From Vicinamibacterales bacterium (GTDB lineage: Bacteria > Acidobacteriota > Vicinamibacteria > Vicinamibacterales > 2-12-FULL-66-21): 64,000 nt of DNA. Positions 23,663 through 34,500 of this stretch are shown here, one piece after another. The stretch lies in assembly GCA_035699745.1 (NCBI GenBank), contig DASSPH010000067.1, positions 124,001-188,000 on the forward strand, read 5' to 3'. A program made the position numbers and the translations under genes. Numbering within the stretch: position 1 is the stretch's first letter; each line of letters opens with the position of its first letter. The notes below the pieces were generated by a model. It was not told the origin of the DNA. It worked only from the letters and a program-made list of their open reading frames with translations, and did not search any database.

Positions 23663-26478
23663 GGATCCAGCCTCGTATAGAAGATTCCGAGTCCGTGCGT
23701 CGCGGCCACCAGGACGCGCTCGGATCTCACGAACTCGAGATCGACGACCAGCGCTTCGGGGAAGCCCACCCCCGCCAGTTCCCAGACCGGCGATCCGCGG
23801 CGCAGCACCAGCACGCCGAAGTCCGTTGCCGCGTACAGATCGCCGCGGCCGTCGTCGACGGCGATCGTGTTCACCGGCAGGTCGCCCAGATCGCGATCGA
23901 GCAGCGTGAACGTCGCCGTGCGCGACGACGGGTTGAAGACCGCGCGAAAGATGTGCCCCGGCGATGACGGCGTGAGCGCGTTGAACCCCGAGTAGGAGAT
24001 GAAGGCGGCATTCGGATCGGTCCGATCCGGCACGATGCGGGTGACGAAGCGGTTGGGCGTGACCGGCGTGTCGACGCGGCTGAAGGTCACGTCGGGGCCG
24101 GCCGCCGCGTCGGCGTTCTTCGAGACGAAGAGACGTCCCGCGCTCGTCGCCGCCCACAGCGTTCCCGCATCGAGCGCGGAGCGCTCTACGGCCACGATCA
24201 CGCCGCCGGTGCGATCGGACCCGTACGCGTCGGCGGTGAGATCGCCGGGGCGGCGGCCGGCCGATTCCGGCGTCGAGCCGGCGGGAAACGGATGGGCGAC
24301 GCCGAGCGGAATCCAGTCGCCGCAGATCAGCGCCGCGGACCCGCCGGAGAACCGGCAGTTTGCCTCGAGGAACGCCTGGCTGCCGCCGTTGCTCTTGGTT
24401 CGCCAGACGTGCTGAAAGCCGGTGAACTGGGTGTCGGGATTCACCTCGTCGAACGAGAGGAACTGCCGTCCGGTCGACGCCGTGATCGTCGCGCGTTCGT
24501 TGGCGGCGCGGATCGGATCGTCGATCCGCAGCCATCGCGCCAGGTCGCCGTTGGCGAAGTTCACGAAGAACCGGTTGCTCTGGAAGCTGGCGAACAGCAC
24601 GCCGGCGCGCGACGGATGGAAGCCCGAGGCCGACGTTCCGTCGCCGAACGGGAACACGCTCTTCCACACGCCCGCCGCGCCGGTGCCGTCCTGCCATACC
24701 GTGCCGTTGTCCTGCAGGCCGCCGATGAGCCGTTGCAGCGGAGCGCGCGGATCGAGCGCCACGTTGTAGAACTGCAGCGTCTGCAGGCCCCGGTTCAGGA
24801 AGTACATCTGCCGGGGAACGGCCGCGAGCATCCGCGCGCACTGCGGCGCATTGCCGAACAGCGAGCCGCACCGGTCGGCGATGTTGACGAACACGCCGTC
24901 GTTGCGAACGACGCCGCCGTCCGAGCCGACGAACGCGATGTCGGGATTGCGGGGGTGGAAGGCCACGGCCCGGACGTCCACGTGCGCCCGGTTCGGCGGC
25001 GTCTGCGCATCGCTCGAGAACGCCGAGAAAGTAACGCCCGCGTCGGTGGACCGGATCGTCGGTTCGCCGAAGGTCGGCGTCGCCACCCCGCCGAGGACGA
25101 CCGTGTCGGGGCGCCGCGGCGGCACCGCCACCACCAGATCGTAGAAGCACTGCGACGCGCAGATCGCGCGGCTCGTCGATCCCTCCTGCGCCGGGTCGTT
25201 CGACGAGAGCGCGATCCACGACGCGGTGTTGGAGAGGTTGGAGCCCGATCCGGTCACCAGCTCCGCTGCCGGAACGTCGGCGTTGTCCAGCCGATACAAC
25301 CCCTGCGTGCCGGCGGCGAGCGTGCCGTTGTAGGCGTAGACCCGCGTGTGCCCGCGGCTCTCCGTCAGGTCGAACATCGCGAGATCCTGGAATCCGCCGC
25401 GCCCGACGATCGCGAAGACCGGTTTGAAGGAGGCGTCGCCGTTCTCCAGCGGCGGCGCCGAGCGGTGGATGGCGTTGTTCCACGCGCTGGCGTAGACGAT
25501 GCGCGGGTTGCGCGGGTCGATCTCGACCCAGCGCACGCCGATCATCGTGTCCCCCTGCCCGACCGTCTGGTGCGGATTCGGCGCGATCGCCGGCGCGAGC
25601 GGCGGCACCCAGATCAGCGACCAGGATGCGCCGCCGTTCTCCGTCTTGTAGAGCCCGACCCGCGGCTGCGGGTAGCCGGTAATCTGGCTCTGGCCGCCGC
25701 GCACCGCCGTCATGCCCAGCATGGCAGTCGTCGTCGCGACGTAGATGACCTGCGGGTTGCCCGGCTCGATCGCGATCGATCCGATGCCCCGTGTCGACGT
25801 GAAGTCGATCGGCGCCGGCGACACCGCGGGATCGACGATGTTGGTGGAGACGCGTGCCCAGCGGTCCCCGCCGTCGGTCGAACGATACAGTCCGGTTCCC
25901 GCGCCGGAGTTCTGAGGCGAGTTGGTTTCCCCGGTGCCGACGTAGATCGTGCCGCCGCTCTCGTCGTTGGGGTCGAGCGCGAGACTGCCGATGTTGTTGG
26001 TGCCCAGGCCGGCTCCGATCCACCGCCAGCCCGCGTCGTCGGCATGCATCGCGTCGTCCGAGCGCCACACGCCGCCGCCCGCGGTGCCGACCCAGAGCCG
26101 GCATGGTCCGTGGAGCGCACATGCCGGCGAGATCGCCAGCGCGGAGACACGCCCCGAGAAATTGCCGGAACCGCTCGCGCCGCCTTCGGTCGTGCTCGAG
26201 GGGCCGAGGCTGATCCATGCCGTCCCGGCGGGCTGCGCGCCGCGATATGCGACGCCGCGATAGACCCAGTAACGCGCCGCGGACGCGCGCGCGACTTCGA
26301 CCGAGCCGGGCACGCCGGGGAAGGCCTGTTCGTAGGCCCGCAGATCCTCGAAGCCCAGAGGAGAGAACGCGTCCGGTTTTTCGGCAGCCTGGCCTGGAGC
26401 GGGCTGCTGGACGAACGAGTCGGTGGCGCCGGCCGTCACGAGCAGCGCCACGATTACGACGGCCCTGCCGGCTTTCAT
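23659..26478 (-). CDS. Secreted BNR/sialidase-like beta-propeller protein
   Basis: A 939-residue exported protein: signal peptide (VVIVALLVTAGATDSFVQQ), then repeated propeller blades with BNR/VPS10-type motifs such as STDGGDRW, SDDAMHADDAGW, KTENGGASWSL and STDAGVTFS. Cysteine pairs (SPACALHGPCRLWVG, SRAICASQCFYD) could form disulphides. Proteins of this type are found among sialidases, VPS10-like receptors and photosystem-assembly factors; no sialidase catalytic set is evident, so binding or structural roles are as likely as hydrolysis. The start lies 13 bases after the stop of the ADOP gene upstream on the same strand, suggesting one operon. Confidence 0.85.
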   Translation of the reverse strand: MKAGRAVVIVALLVTAGATDSFVQQPAPGQAAEKPDAFSPLGFEDLRAYEQAFPGVPGSVEVARASAARYWVYRGVAYRGAQPAGTAWISLGPSSTTEGGASGSGNFSGRVSALAISPACALHGPCRLWVGTAGGGVWRSDDAMHADDAGWRWIGAGLGTNNIGSLALDPNDESGGTIYVGTGETNSPQNSGAGTGLYRSTDGGDRWARVSTNIVDPAVSPAPIDFTSTRGIGSIAIEPGNPQVIYVATTTAMLGMTAVRGGQSQITGYPQPRVGLYKTENGGASWSLIWVPPLAPAIAPNPHQTVGQGDTMIGVRWVEIDPRNPRIVYASAWNNAIHRSAPPLENGDASFKPVFAIVGRGGFQDLAMFDLTESRGHTRVYAYNGTLAAGTQGLYRLDNADVPAAELVTGSGSNLSNTASWIALSSNDPAQEGSTSRAICASQCFYDLVVAVPPRRPDTVVLGGVATPTFGEPTIRSTDAGVTFSAFSSDAQTPPNRAHVDVRAVAFHPRNPDIAFVGSDGGVVRNDGVFVNIADRCGSLFGNAPQCARMLAAVPRQMYFLNRGLQTLQFYNVALDPRAPLQRLIGGLQDNGTVWQDGTGAAGVWKSVFPFGDGTSASGFHPSRAGVLFASFQSNRFFVNFANGDLARWLRIDDPIRAANERATITASTGRQFLSFDEVNPDTQFTGFQHVWRTKSNGGSQAFLEANCRFSGGSAALICGDWIPLGVAHPFPAGSTPESAGRRPGDLTADAYGSDRTGGVIVAVERSALDAGTLWAATSAGRLFVSKNADAAAGPDVTFSRVDTPVTPNRFVTRIVPDRTDPNAAFISYSGFNALTPSSPGHIFRAVFNPSSRTATFTLLDRDLGDLPVNTIAVDDGRGDLYAATDFGVLVLRRGSPVWELAGVGFPEALVVDLEFVRSERVLVAATHGLGIFYTRLDP

Positions 26479-26491
26479 GCGCCGGAGGGTA

Positions 26492-28861
26492 TCACTTCAG
26501 CTTCAGCGCGGCCATCGGATCCACCCGCGCCGCCGTCCGCGCCGGCCACCACGACGCGGCAAGCGCGGCGCCGCCGAGCAGCGTTGCCGCACCCGCGAAC
26601 AGCGCCGGGTCGAAGGCGCGCAGCCCGAAGAAGATCGACGAGAGAAAGGCGGTGGCGGCGAACGCGAGGAGCAGTCCCGCGCCGACGCCAATCGACACGA
26701 GGCGCAGCGCGCTGCCGAGAATGAGCTGCAGGATCGCGCGCGGCGTTCCGCCGAGGGCGGCGCGGATTGCGATCTCGCGATGGCGCTCGGCGACGGTCAG
26801 CGACATCACGCCGAAGACGCCGAGGGCGGCGACCAGCAGGGCGACCGCGCCCAGCGACCCGAGCACGAACCCCTGCAGCCGGCGATCCTCCGCGTATGCG
26901 CGATAGGTCCCGTCCATCGTGTGCACCGTGACGGCAACGGCGGGGTCGACGCCGGCCGCCGCGGTGCGCACCGCGTCCACGGCTGCGGACGACTCGCCGG
27001 CGGTCCGCACGACGAACGCCACGTCACGGCCGTTCGGCAGCGTGTAGTACATCTGGCTCTCGGGCGGGCCGGGGAGCGCGCGCTGCGCGACGTCACCGAC
27101 GACGCCGACGACGGTGAACCAGGCCGAGGGATTCGCGGCCCCGGGCAGGCGCAAACGAGCGCCGATCGGATCGCGATCGGGCCAGTGCCGGCGCGCCATG
27201 GTCTCGTTGATGATGACGGACGCGCTTCGCTCGTCGCGAGCTTCGCGCGCGGTGAAGGCGCGCCCGCGGCGAACCGGGATCCGCATCGCGTCGAAGTAAT
27301 CCGCGTCCACGAACCGGAACGTCGCGGCGGGCGGCGACGCGGTCGCGGTCCATCCCTCCACGATGAAGCCCGTCGCCGGCACGTTGCGATCGACGAGCGG
27401 TGCATGGCTGATCGCGGAGACCGCCGAGACGCCGGCGACCGCCGCCAGCCGCGCCCGCATCGAATCCACCAGATCCATCCGCAGCGCCGTCGAGTCGAAC
27501 CGGGCGTCGGGCAGCGGCGCGCGCACGACGACGAGGCCGGCGCGCTCGAAGCCGGGGTGCACATCGTCCATGGCGAGCGCGCTGGTCACGATGGATGCCC
27601 CGCCGGTGACCAGGCCGAGCGAGAGCGCCACCTGCGCGGCGACCATCGCGCCGCGCAGCCGCGCGCGGCGGCGCGACCCGGACGCCTGCTGATCCTCCTG
27701 GAGCACACCCCGGATGTCGACGCGGGACGCGCCGATCGCGGGCGCGACACCGAGGATGGTCGAGGTCGCCGCGGCGGCGGCAAAGGCGAACGCCACGACC
27801 CGGGCGTCGATGGAGAACGTCAGCCAGCTCGCGCCGCCCGGCTTGCCGAGGGTATTGACGAACAGATCGGTGCCCCAACTCGCGACCAGCACGCCGAGCG
27901 CGCCGCCGGCGACCGCGAGGAGCGCGCTTTCGGTCATCACCTGCCGCACCAGCCGCCAGCGCGCCGCGCCGATCGCCGCGCGGACTGCCAGCTCGTGCCG
28001 CCGGCCGCTGACGTACGCCAGCAGCAGGCCCGCGAGATTCGCGCACGCGACGACGAGCACGACGCCGGACGCGAGCAGCAGGATCAGCGCCGCGTCACGC
28101 TGCTTCGAGCCGAGGACGGCGTCCCGCAGCGGGCGCGCCGCGATCGTCCACGCGCGGTTGTCCGGGGCGCCGCCGGTCTGCGACGGTTCCAGTCCGGCGA
28201 GTGCCGCCGCGGCTTCGGCGGGCGGGACGCCGTCGCGCAGCCGCGCCGCGACGTCCACGCCGCGCCGCGCGTCGCGCCGCAGCGTCAGCCAGATCCGCGC
28301 GTCGGCGGGAAACGCGAAACCGGCAGGGGCGATACCGACGATGGTGTGGGGCACGCCGTCGATCGCGATCGACGCGCCGAGCGCCGCGTCGCTGGCGCCG
28401 AAGCGTCCGGTCCACAGATCGTGTCCGATGACCGCAACCGGTGACGTGTCGCCGTCGCCGATCGAGCGGCCGCGCAGGAGCGGCGTCCCGAGCAGCGCGA
28501 ACAGATCGCCGGAGACTTCCGCCCCGGCCGCCTGCACCGCGCCCCCCTCGCCGCTCAGCGTGACAGGGCGCGCGACGTACGCCACCGCCTCGGCGATGCC
28601 GGCCGCCTCGCGCACGGAGATGAACTGTTCGACGGTGAGTCTCGATCGGACCGCCGCGCCGCGCGCGGCGCGGTCCACGGCGACCAGGCGATCGGCGTCC
28701 GCGAACGGCAGCGGCCGCAGGGCCACGCCGTTCAGGATTGAAAAGAAGGTCGTCGTCGCGCCGATGCCCAGGGCGAGCGTCGCCAGGACGATCGCGCTGA
28801 ACGCCGGACGGCGGGCGAGTTGACGGAGAGCGACGCGAACGTCCTGACTGATGCCATGCAC
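26492..28861 (-). CDS. ADOP-type permease lacking the N-terminal prefix
   Basis: A 789-residue orphan MacB/FtsX permease. The GTG at 28861 gives VHGISQDVRVALRQLARRPA, so translation begins directly before TM1 (LATLALGIGATTTFFSILNG) without the usual prefix. The rest is standard: periplasmic MacB-like domain, FtsX helices with CANLAGLLLAYVSGRRHELA, a second periplasmic domain and a C-terminal FtsX ending in RTAARVDPMAALKLK. No PadR gene precedes it; instead a decayed dioxygenase fragment and another ADOP lie upstream. The propeller gene follows after 13 bases. Confidence 0.9.
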   Translation of the reverse strand: MHGISQDVRVALRQLARRPAFSAIVLATLALGIGATTTFFSILNGVALRPLPFADADRLVAVDRAARGAAVRSRLTVEQFISVREAAGIAEAVAYVARPVTLSGEGGAVQAAGAEVSGDLFALLGTPLLRGRSIGDGDTSPVAVIGHDLWTGRFGASDAALGASIAIDGVPHTIVGIAPAGFAFPADARIWLTLRRDARRGVDVAARLRDGVPPAEAAAALAGLEPSQTGGAPDNRAWTIAARPLRDAVLGSKQRDAALILLLASGVVLVVACANLAGLLLAYVSGRRHELAVRAAIGAARWRLVRQVMTESALLAVAGGALGVLVASWGTDLFVNTLGKPGGASWLTFSIDARVVAFAFAAAAATSTILGVAPAIGASRVDIRGVLQEDQQASGSRRRARLRGAMVAAQVALSLGLVTGGASIVTSALAMDDVHPGFERAGLVVVRAPLPDARFDSTALRMDLVDSMRARLAAVAGVSAVSAISHAPLVDRNVPATGFIVEGWTATASPPAATFRFVDADYFDAMRIPVRRGRAFTAREARDERSASVIINETMARRHWPDRDPIGARLRLPGAANPSAWFTVVGVVGDVAQRALPGPPESQMYYTLPNGRDVAFVVRTAGESSAAVDAVRTAAAGVDPAVAVTVHTMDGTYRAYAEDRRLQGFVLGSLGAVALLVAALGVFGVMSLTVAERHREIAIRAALGGTPRAILQLILGSALRLVSIGVGAGLLLAFAATAFLSSIFFGLRAFDPALFAGAATLLGGAALAASWWPARTAARVDPMAALKLK

Positions 28862-28868
28862 GCCGCCA

Positions 28869-29159
28869 TCATACCCGGCCGTTGCGCCGCCCGCGACCGC
28901 GCCCCTCCGCATCGGATCGGCCGACGGCGGCATCCGACAGATCGAGCGCGATCGCGATGCCGGCCTCGTACCCCGAGGCGCGCCGGGCGGGCTGCAGCAG
29001 GAGCTGGTCGCCGGCCTGGCGATAGATGCCGTCGCGCTGATTGATCGTGTCGCGGCGCCCGTTCGCCGCATACGGCTCGCGCGCGTGGATCTCGTCGTTC
29101 AGGGTCTCGGGAAAGAACAGCTGCGACGTGTACTCCCGGCGGCGGGCGCGGAGGCTCGA
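28869..29159 (-). pseudogene. 3' remnant of an intradiol ring-cleavage dioxygenase gene
   Basis: Reading on from the stop codon of the upstream ADOP gene in the same frame gives 96 codons with no usable start. They contain REYTSQLFFPETLNDEI, PYAANGRRDTINQRDGIY and GDQLLL, then YEAGIAIALDLSD. This pattern is the C-terminal strand-rich end of exported intradiol dioxygenases (catechol/protocatechuate 3,4-dioxygenase superfamily), where it follows the metal-binding core. The Tyr/His ligands and all of the N-terminal domain are missing. It is therefore a gene remnant, probably left when a rearrangement placed the ADOP gene against it. The assignment is from family memory; a profile search would settle it. 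Confidence 0.65.
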
Positions 29160-31550
29160 TCAGTCGGCGTTCAAGGCTGCCGACGGATTCGTCCGCGTCG
29201 CGCCCCGCGACGCCCACAACGTCGTCGCGAGCCCGGCGCCGATCAGGAGCACCGACGCGGTTCCGTACGTGAGCGGATCGAAGGCCACGATCCCGAAGAT
29301 CCGCGACTGCAGGACGCGCGACACCAGCACGCCGCCCGCGAGACCGGCGACCGCGCCGATCGCGAGCAGCCGGACGCCTTCGCGAAGAAACATCGCGAGC
29401 ACGTTGCGCGCGGTGGCGCCGAGCGCGACCCTCACGGCCACTTCCTTGTGGCGCTGCTGCACCGCATATGCGGTCACCCCATAGATGCCGAGCAGGGCCA
29501 GAAATGCGGCGATGGCGGCGAACGACGTCAGCATCATGGTCAGGAATCGCGTCCCGGCCAGCGTGCGGTCTTCCGCCGAGACGAGCCGCGGCGGATCGAC
29601 GACCGCGTCTCGATCCAGATCGGCAGCCGCCTTGCGCAGCGCCTCGAACAGGGCAGGGGTCGCCGCCCCGGTCCGGACGTAGAAGGTTCCGAACCGCCCC
29701 TCGGGCAGCCGCGGCATGTACAAATCGCCTTTCGCTTCGTCGCCGTACGCCTGCCGCACGTCGCGAGCCACACCGACGACCGTCCGCCATTCCGTCGAGC
29801 GCGGTCCGGACGGCGTCTGGTCGACGAAGCGCAGCCGGCGTCCCACCGCTGTGCCGTCCGGCCAGAGGCGCTGCGCCAGCGACGCGCTGACGATGGCGAG
29901 CGGCGCGGCCGCCGACACTTCGTCGGCCGAGAACGGACGTCCTTGTTGGAGCGCAATGGCAAACGCCGAGAAATAGCCGCTGCTCACGAAGACGGTTCCC
30001 CCCATCGCGGTGCCGGCGCCGTCCGCTTCGACGAGGCGATCGGGCGGCGCGACGTAGGGCGGCCAGCTGCTGTAGGCGGTCACCGCACCGGTCGCTTCCG
30101 TGACGCGCCGTTCGAATTCCGCCTTGAAGGCCAGGTAGCTCGCGGGATCGGGATGGTTGCGCGCGCGCAGTACCACGCGGGAGCGCACGAGACCGTCGGG
30201 ATCGAAGCCGAGATCGGTCGACACCATCGCGATCAAGCTGCGCACCATGAGGCCGCAGGCGACCAGGAGCACGAGCGAGCCGGCGACCTCGAAGGCGATC
30301 AGTCCGCCGCGCAGCCGCCGCATCGGCCGGCCGCCGCTGACGCCCCGCCCGGACTGGCGCAGCGCGTCGGTCAGCGCGCGCCCCCCAGGAACGAGCGATG
30401 ACGCGAGCGGCGCGAGCGAGATTGCGACTGCGGCCAGCAACCCCGCTGCGGCGACGGCGAGGAGAACGGTGGCATCGATCTGGATTCCCGCGGCATTGGG
30501 GGCCTGGCGTCCGAGCTGCGTTTCGATCAGCGGCGCCAGCGTGCCCAGCGAGAGCGCGGTCAGCCCGAGACCGCCGGCCAGTCCGGCGCCCGAAAGCAGC
30601 GCCGTCTCCGCCATGAGCATGCGCGCGATCTGCGTCCAGCCCGCGCCGAGCGCGAGCCGGACCGCCACTTCGCGCCGGCGCTGCATCGCGCGGAGCAGCA
30701 TGAGCACGGCGACGTTCGCACACACGATTACCAGGACGAGCGCCACCGCAATCACCACGCCGAGCAGCACGGGCCGCACGCTGCCGACCCATCGTTCGTG
30801 CGCCGATTCGAGCTGCACGCCGGTCCAGCCGGCGGGAATCGGCGACGTCGCGGCGGCGCGCGCGGCGTCGGTGATCCGCCGCTCGGCGACCGCCGGAAGC
30901 ACGCCCTGGCGCAGCTTGACCATGTAGGCGCGAATCGGCGCCGCCTGTGTCACGAGCAGGTCGACCCCGGTGCGCGCTTCGCGGCCGTAGTAGAAGTCCG
31001 GCTCCAGCACCCCCGCAATGCGGAAGGTCTCCGGCGCACCCGGGCGGGATTCCGCTTCGGCCAGAATCACTCGTCCGATCGCACCCGGATCCGCGCCGAA
31101 GCGCTCGCGCCACAGCGCGTGACCGATCAACGCGGCGGGCTCGCCGCCCGCGGCGAAATCGTGCGGCTGCAGCGTGCGCCCCGACACGACCCGCACCCCC
31201 AGCCCTTCGACGAACCCGTGCGTCACGCGCAGGGCGCGGAGCGACGTCGAGAACCCGCCATCGCTGACGTGGAACGTCTCGCCCGCCGACGCGATCGGAT
31301 GCTCGACGACATCGGCGACGGCGGTCCAGTCGAGCGCCGTCATCCCGCGCGGCTCCCACGGCCCTGGCGGCGCGTAGCGCAGGTGATAGATCCGACCGGC
31401 GTCGCGATAGGGCAGCGAGCGAATCAGATACGCATTGACGACGGACACGGCCGACGCCGCAAGGGCGAGGCCGACCGAAAGCGATGCGACCGCGGCAAGC
31501 GTGAAGGCCGGGGTGCGTCGAAGTCCACGCGCGGCGTACAGCCAGTTCAT
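29160..31550 (-). CDS. ADOP-type permease lacking the N-terminal prefix
   Basis: A 796-residue orphan MacB/FtsX permease starting at ATG 31550 with MNWLYAARGLRRTPAFTLAA, directly before TM1, so no prefix is present. The TM1 motif is unusual (LSVGLALAASAVSVVNAYLI rather than LALGIGANTAIFS). FtsX helices follow with CANVAVLMLLRAMQRRREVA, then a second periplasmic region and a terminal FtsX ending RTNPSAALNAD. No ATPase and no PadR gene are adjacent. The stop codon is directly followed by the dioxygenase remnant. The Oar-like receptor gene ends 40 bases upstream on the same strand. Confidence 0.9.
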   Translation of the reverse strand: MNWLYAARGLRRTPAFTLAAVASLSVGLALAASAVSVVNAYLIRSLPYRDAGRIYHLRYAPPGPWEPRGMTALDWTAVADVVEHPIASAGETFHVSDGGFSTSLRALRVTHGFVEGLGVRVVSGRTLQPHDFAAGGEPAALIGHALWRERFGADPGAIGRVILAEAESRPGAPETFRIAGVLEPDFYYGREARTGVDLLVTQAAPIRAYMVKLRQGVLPAVAERRITDAARAAATSPIPAGWTGVQLESAHERWVGSVRPVLLGVVIAVALVLVIVCANVAVLMLLRAMQRRREVAVRLALGAGWTQIARMLMAETALLSGAGLAGGLGLTALSLGTLAPLIETQLGRQAPNAAGIQIDATVLLAVAAAGLLAAVAISLAPLASSLVPGGRALTDALRQSGRGVSGGRPMRRLRGGLIAFEVAGSLVLLVACGLMVRSLIAMVSTDLGFDPDGLVRSRVVLRARNHPDPASYLAFKAEFERRVTEATGAVTAYSSWPPYVAPPDRLVEADGAGTAMGGTVFVSSGYFSAFAIALQQGRPFSADEVSAAAPLAIVSASLAQRLWPDGTAVGRRLRFVDQTPSGPRSTEWRTVVGVARDVRQAYGDEAKGDLYMPRLPEGRFGTFYVRTGAATPALFEALRKAAADLDRDAVVDPPRLVSAEDRTLAGTRFLTMMLTSFAAIAAFLALLGIYGVTAYAVQQRHKEVAVRVALGATARNVLAMFLREGVRLLAIGAVAGLAGGVLVSRVLQSRIFGIVAFDPLTYGTASVLLIGAGLATTLWASRGATRTNPSAALNAD

Positions 31551-31590
31551 GCCGGAAGGGTATACCCGTTCCGGCGGCGTGTCAGTCGGT

Positions 31591-34500
31591 CTAGAAGAAC
31601 AGCTTGACGGCGAACTGCATCAGCCGCGGCGGACCCGCGGACAGGATGCGGCCGAAGCTGGGGGAGTTGAGATCCGCCACCGGCAGCCCGAAGTTGGCGT
31701 GATTCGCGAGGTTGAACACCTCGGCGCGGATCTGCAGCCGCGTCTGCCGCACCAGCGCCACGTCGCGCACGAGCGCGAGGTCGACGTTGGTGTACGCGGG
31801 GCCGCGCGCGATGTTCCGGCCGGCGTTGCCGAACTGGCCCGCCTGCGTCTGGATGCTCAGGCGCTCGAACGCCGAGCGGCTCAACCACGCGTTCACCGTA
31901 TGCGGACCCGCGTTCGGGTCGCCGACGAGATTCGGCCGGCTGGCGGGGAACCCGGAGATGGGCGGACTGTTCGCCTGCAGCGCGACATTGGCGGAGTCCG
32001 AGACGGTGAACGGCGTCCCCGAGTTGTGCGAGGCCGCCACGTTCAGCTGCCAGCCGTTGATCACCGCCCGCATCGCCGCCGGTGCGCTGCGGGACACCGG
32101 CACCATCCACGTCGCGCTGGCCACGAGCCGATGGCGCGCGTCGAACAGCGACGGCCCCCACTCCGCTTCGAGATCGAACGGGTTCTGCGCGAGGTCGTTC
32201 TCACCGGCGAGCGGACGGGCCGCCGCGCCGGAGAGATTCATCGCCGACAGATGGTCGTACGACCGCGAGTACCAGTAGGACGCGTTGAACCCCAGCGTCC
32301 CGCCGAAGCGCCGCGACACGCTCACCTGCGCCGCGTCGTAGCGCGATCGCGCGACGCTGCGCAGCATCGCCACGGTCGACAGCGCGCACGCGCTCCCGTC
32401 CGCCGGACAGTTCCCGTAGATGCGCCGCCGGTCGGCGTTCTGCGCCGTCGCCCCGGGTCCGAAGACCGCAGGATTCGCTTCGACGTTGCGCGGCAAGTGC
32501 TTCCCGCGCGCGCCGACGTACCGCAGTTCGACGACGTAGCGATCGAGCATGGAGCGCTGGACGCTCGCGTTCCAGTTGTGCACGCGCGGCGGCTTCGCCT
32601 CGGGATCGAGGGCGAAGAGCGTCGACGGCCGCACGAACGTGTCGGGCGCCGTCGGCGGGCGGCCGAGAAACGGATTCTGGAAGTTCAGGCCGGCGCCGCT
32701 GAATTGCACGAACTGCGCCCACGGCGTACTGCTGATCGCAATCTGCGACGTCGTCCCGGCGCCGTTCTGGAACTGATCGTAGAACAGGCCGTAGGCGGCG
32801 CGGATCGACCACACGCCGGCGCCGTTGGGATCCCAGGCGACGCCGGCCCGCGGCATGAGCGCGTGGATGCCGTCGGCGATGCCGCGGCCGATTCCCGGAT
32901 CGCCGGGGAAGACGAGCCCGAGCGGCGCGTCCGGCCTGACGGTGGACTGCACGCCGGGGACGAAGCCGTTCAACCGGTCGTCTGCCTCGGTGAACGGGTT
33001 GATGCGCTCGTAGCGCAGCCCGTAGTTGAGCGTGAGGCGCGGCGTGGCGCGCCACTCGTCCTGCAGGTACGCGGATGCGCTCCAGACCGCAACCGCGCGG
33101 CCGAAGTCGCCGAGGCCCTGGTAGAACGTGACCGGCGCGCCGAGCAGGAGGTTGGCGATCGCGTTGTTGGTCGGGAACGTCCCCGCGAACACGAAGAAGG
33201 CGTTCGGCGCGATCGTCTGCACCATGTCGATGCCGGTGCGGCGGAACTCGCCACCCGTCTTGATCAGGTGCGCGCCGTTCGTCCACGCGACGCCGTCCTG
33301 GATCTCGAACGTCGTCTGCGTCGAGTTGCGCGGGCCGGTGATCGCGCCGCCGATCGGCGAGTAGCCGCTGATGTTGAAGAACGGCGGTCCCTGGCCCACG
33401 TCGTTGGACGAGTTGTAGCCGAAGCCGAGCGCGGACGGCGGATTGCGATTCAGCCGCTGATCGAAGAAGAACGCGTGCCGCATCCAGCTGCCGCGGAGCG
33501 AATTGGTCAGCGACGGCGACAGGATCCGCGTGTTCGAGATCGTCGTGTGATGGGTCGAGTAGTCGTCGCGGGTCGGAAACCCCGGCACGTCGGTGCCGCG
33601 GACCGAAATGGGATTGATGTTGTGGCCGCCGGAATACGCATACCGCCCGAAGAGCTGATTCTCCGGCGACAGGTTGACGTCGAACCGGCCCCCGGCCTGG
33701 TTCGAGACGTTCCGCACCACCACCGTCTCGCGATAGAGCGATGGCGAGACGTTGCCTTGCGGGTAGAGACTGAGGACGCTGCGGGCGACGGGATTGATTG
33801 CCGCGTCCGGGATCCTGTTGCCGGGGAAGGGGACGCCGCCGGCCGCCAGGTTCAGCAGCGGCACGCCGAGCCCCGAGAAGTCGCCGAGACGCTCCTGCGC
33901 GGTCGGCACCGTCGCCGTCGTCGTCAGCCCCTGGGTGTTGCGGAACCCCTCGTAGTAGCCGAAGAAGAGCGCGCGCTCGGGCGAGAGCGGTCCGCCGATC
34001 GTGCCGCCGAACTGGTGCTGCTCGAGCGGCTCGACCTTCTCGGAGAAGTAATTCCTCGCATCGAAGGCGTCGTCGCGCACGAACTCGTAGAGCGATCCGT
34101 GCAGCTGGTTGGTGCCCGAGCGCGTGACCACGCTGGTCGTCGCGCCGGCAGTGCCGCCGTACTCGGCCGGCGCCGTCTGGGTGAGGATGCGGAACTCGGC
34201 GATCGCTTCGACCGGCAGCTTGAGCGCATAGCCGCCGTCCATGCGGTTCTGGTTCTGCGCGCCGTCGACGAGATACATGTTCTGCTCGGGCCGCATCCCG
34301 TTCACCGCGTACGCCTGTCCCTGCCGCAGGCTGCCGCCGGCGGTCGCCACGCCGGCGGGGAGCGGCGCGACGCCGGTCTCGAGCAGACCGAGCTGGGTGA
34401 AGTTGCGTCCGTTCAGCGGCAGATCAACCAGTTCGCGCCCGGTGATGACGCGGCCGAGGACGTTGGTGGTCGTATCGACCAGCTGCGCTCCGCCCGACAC

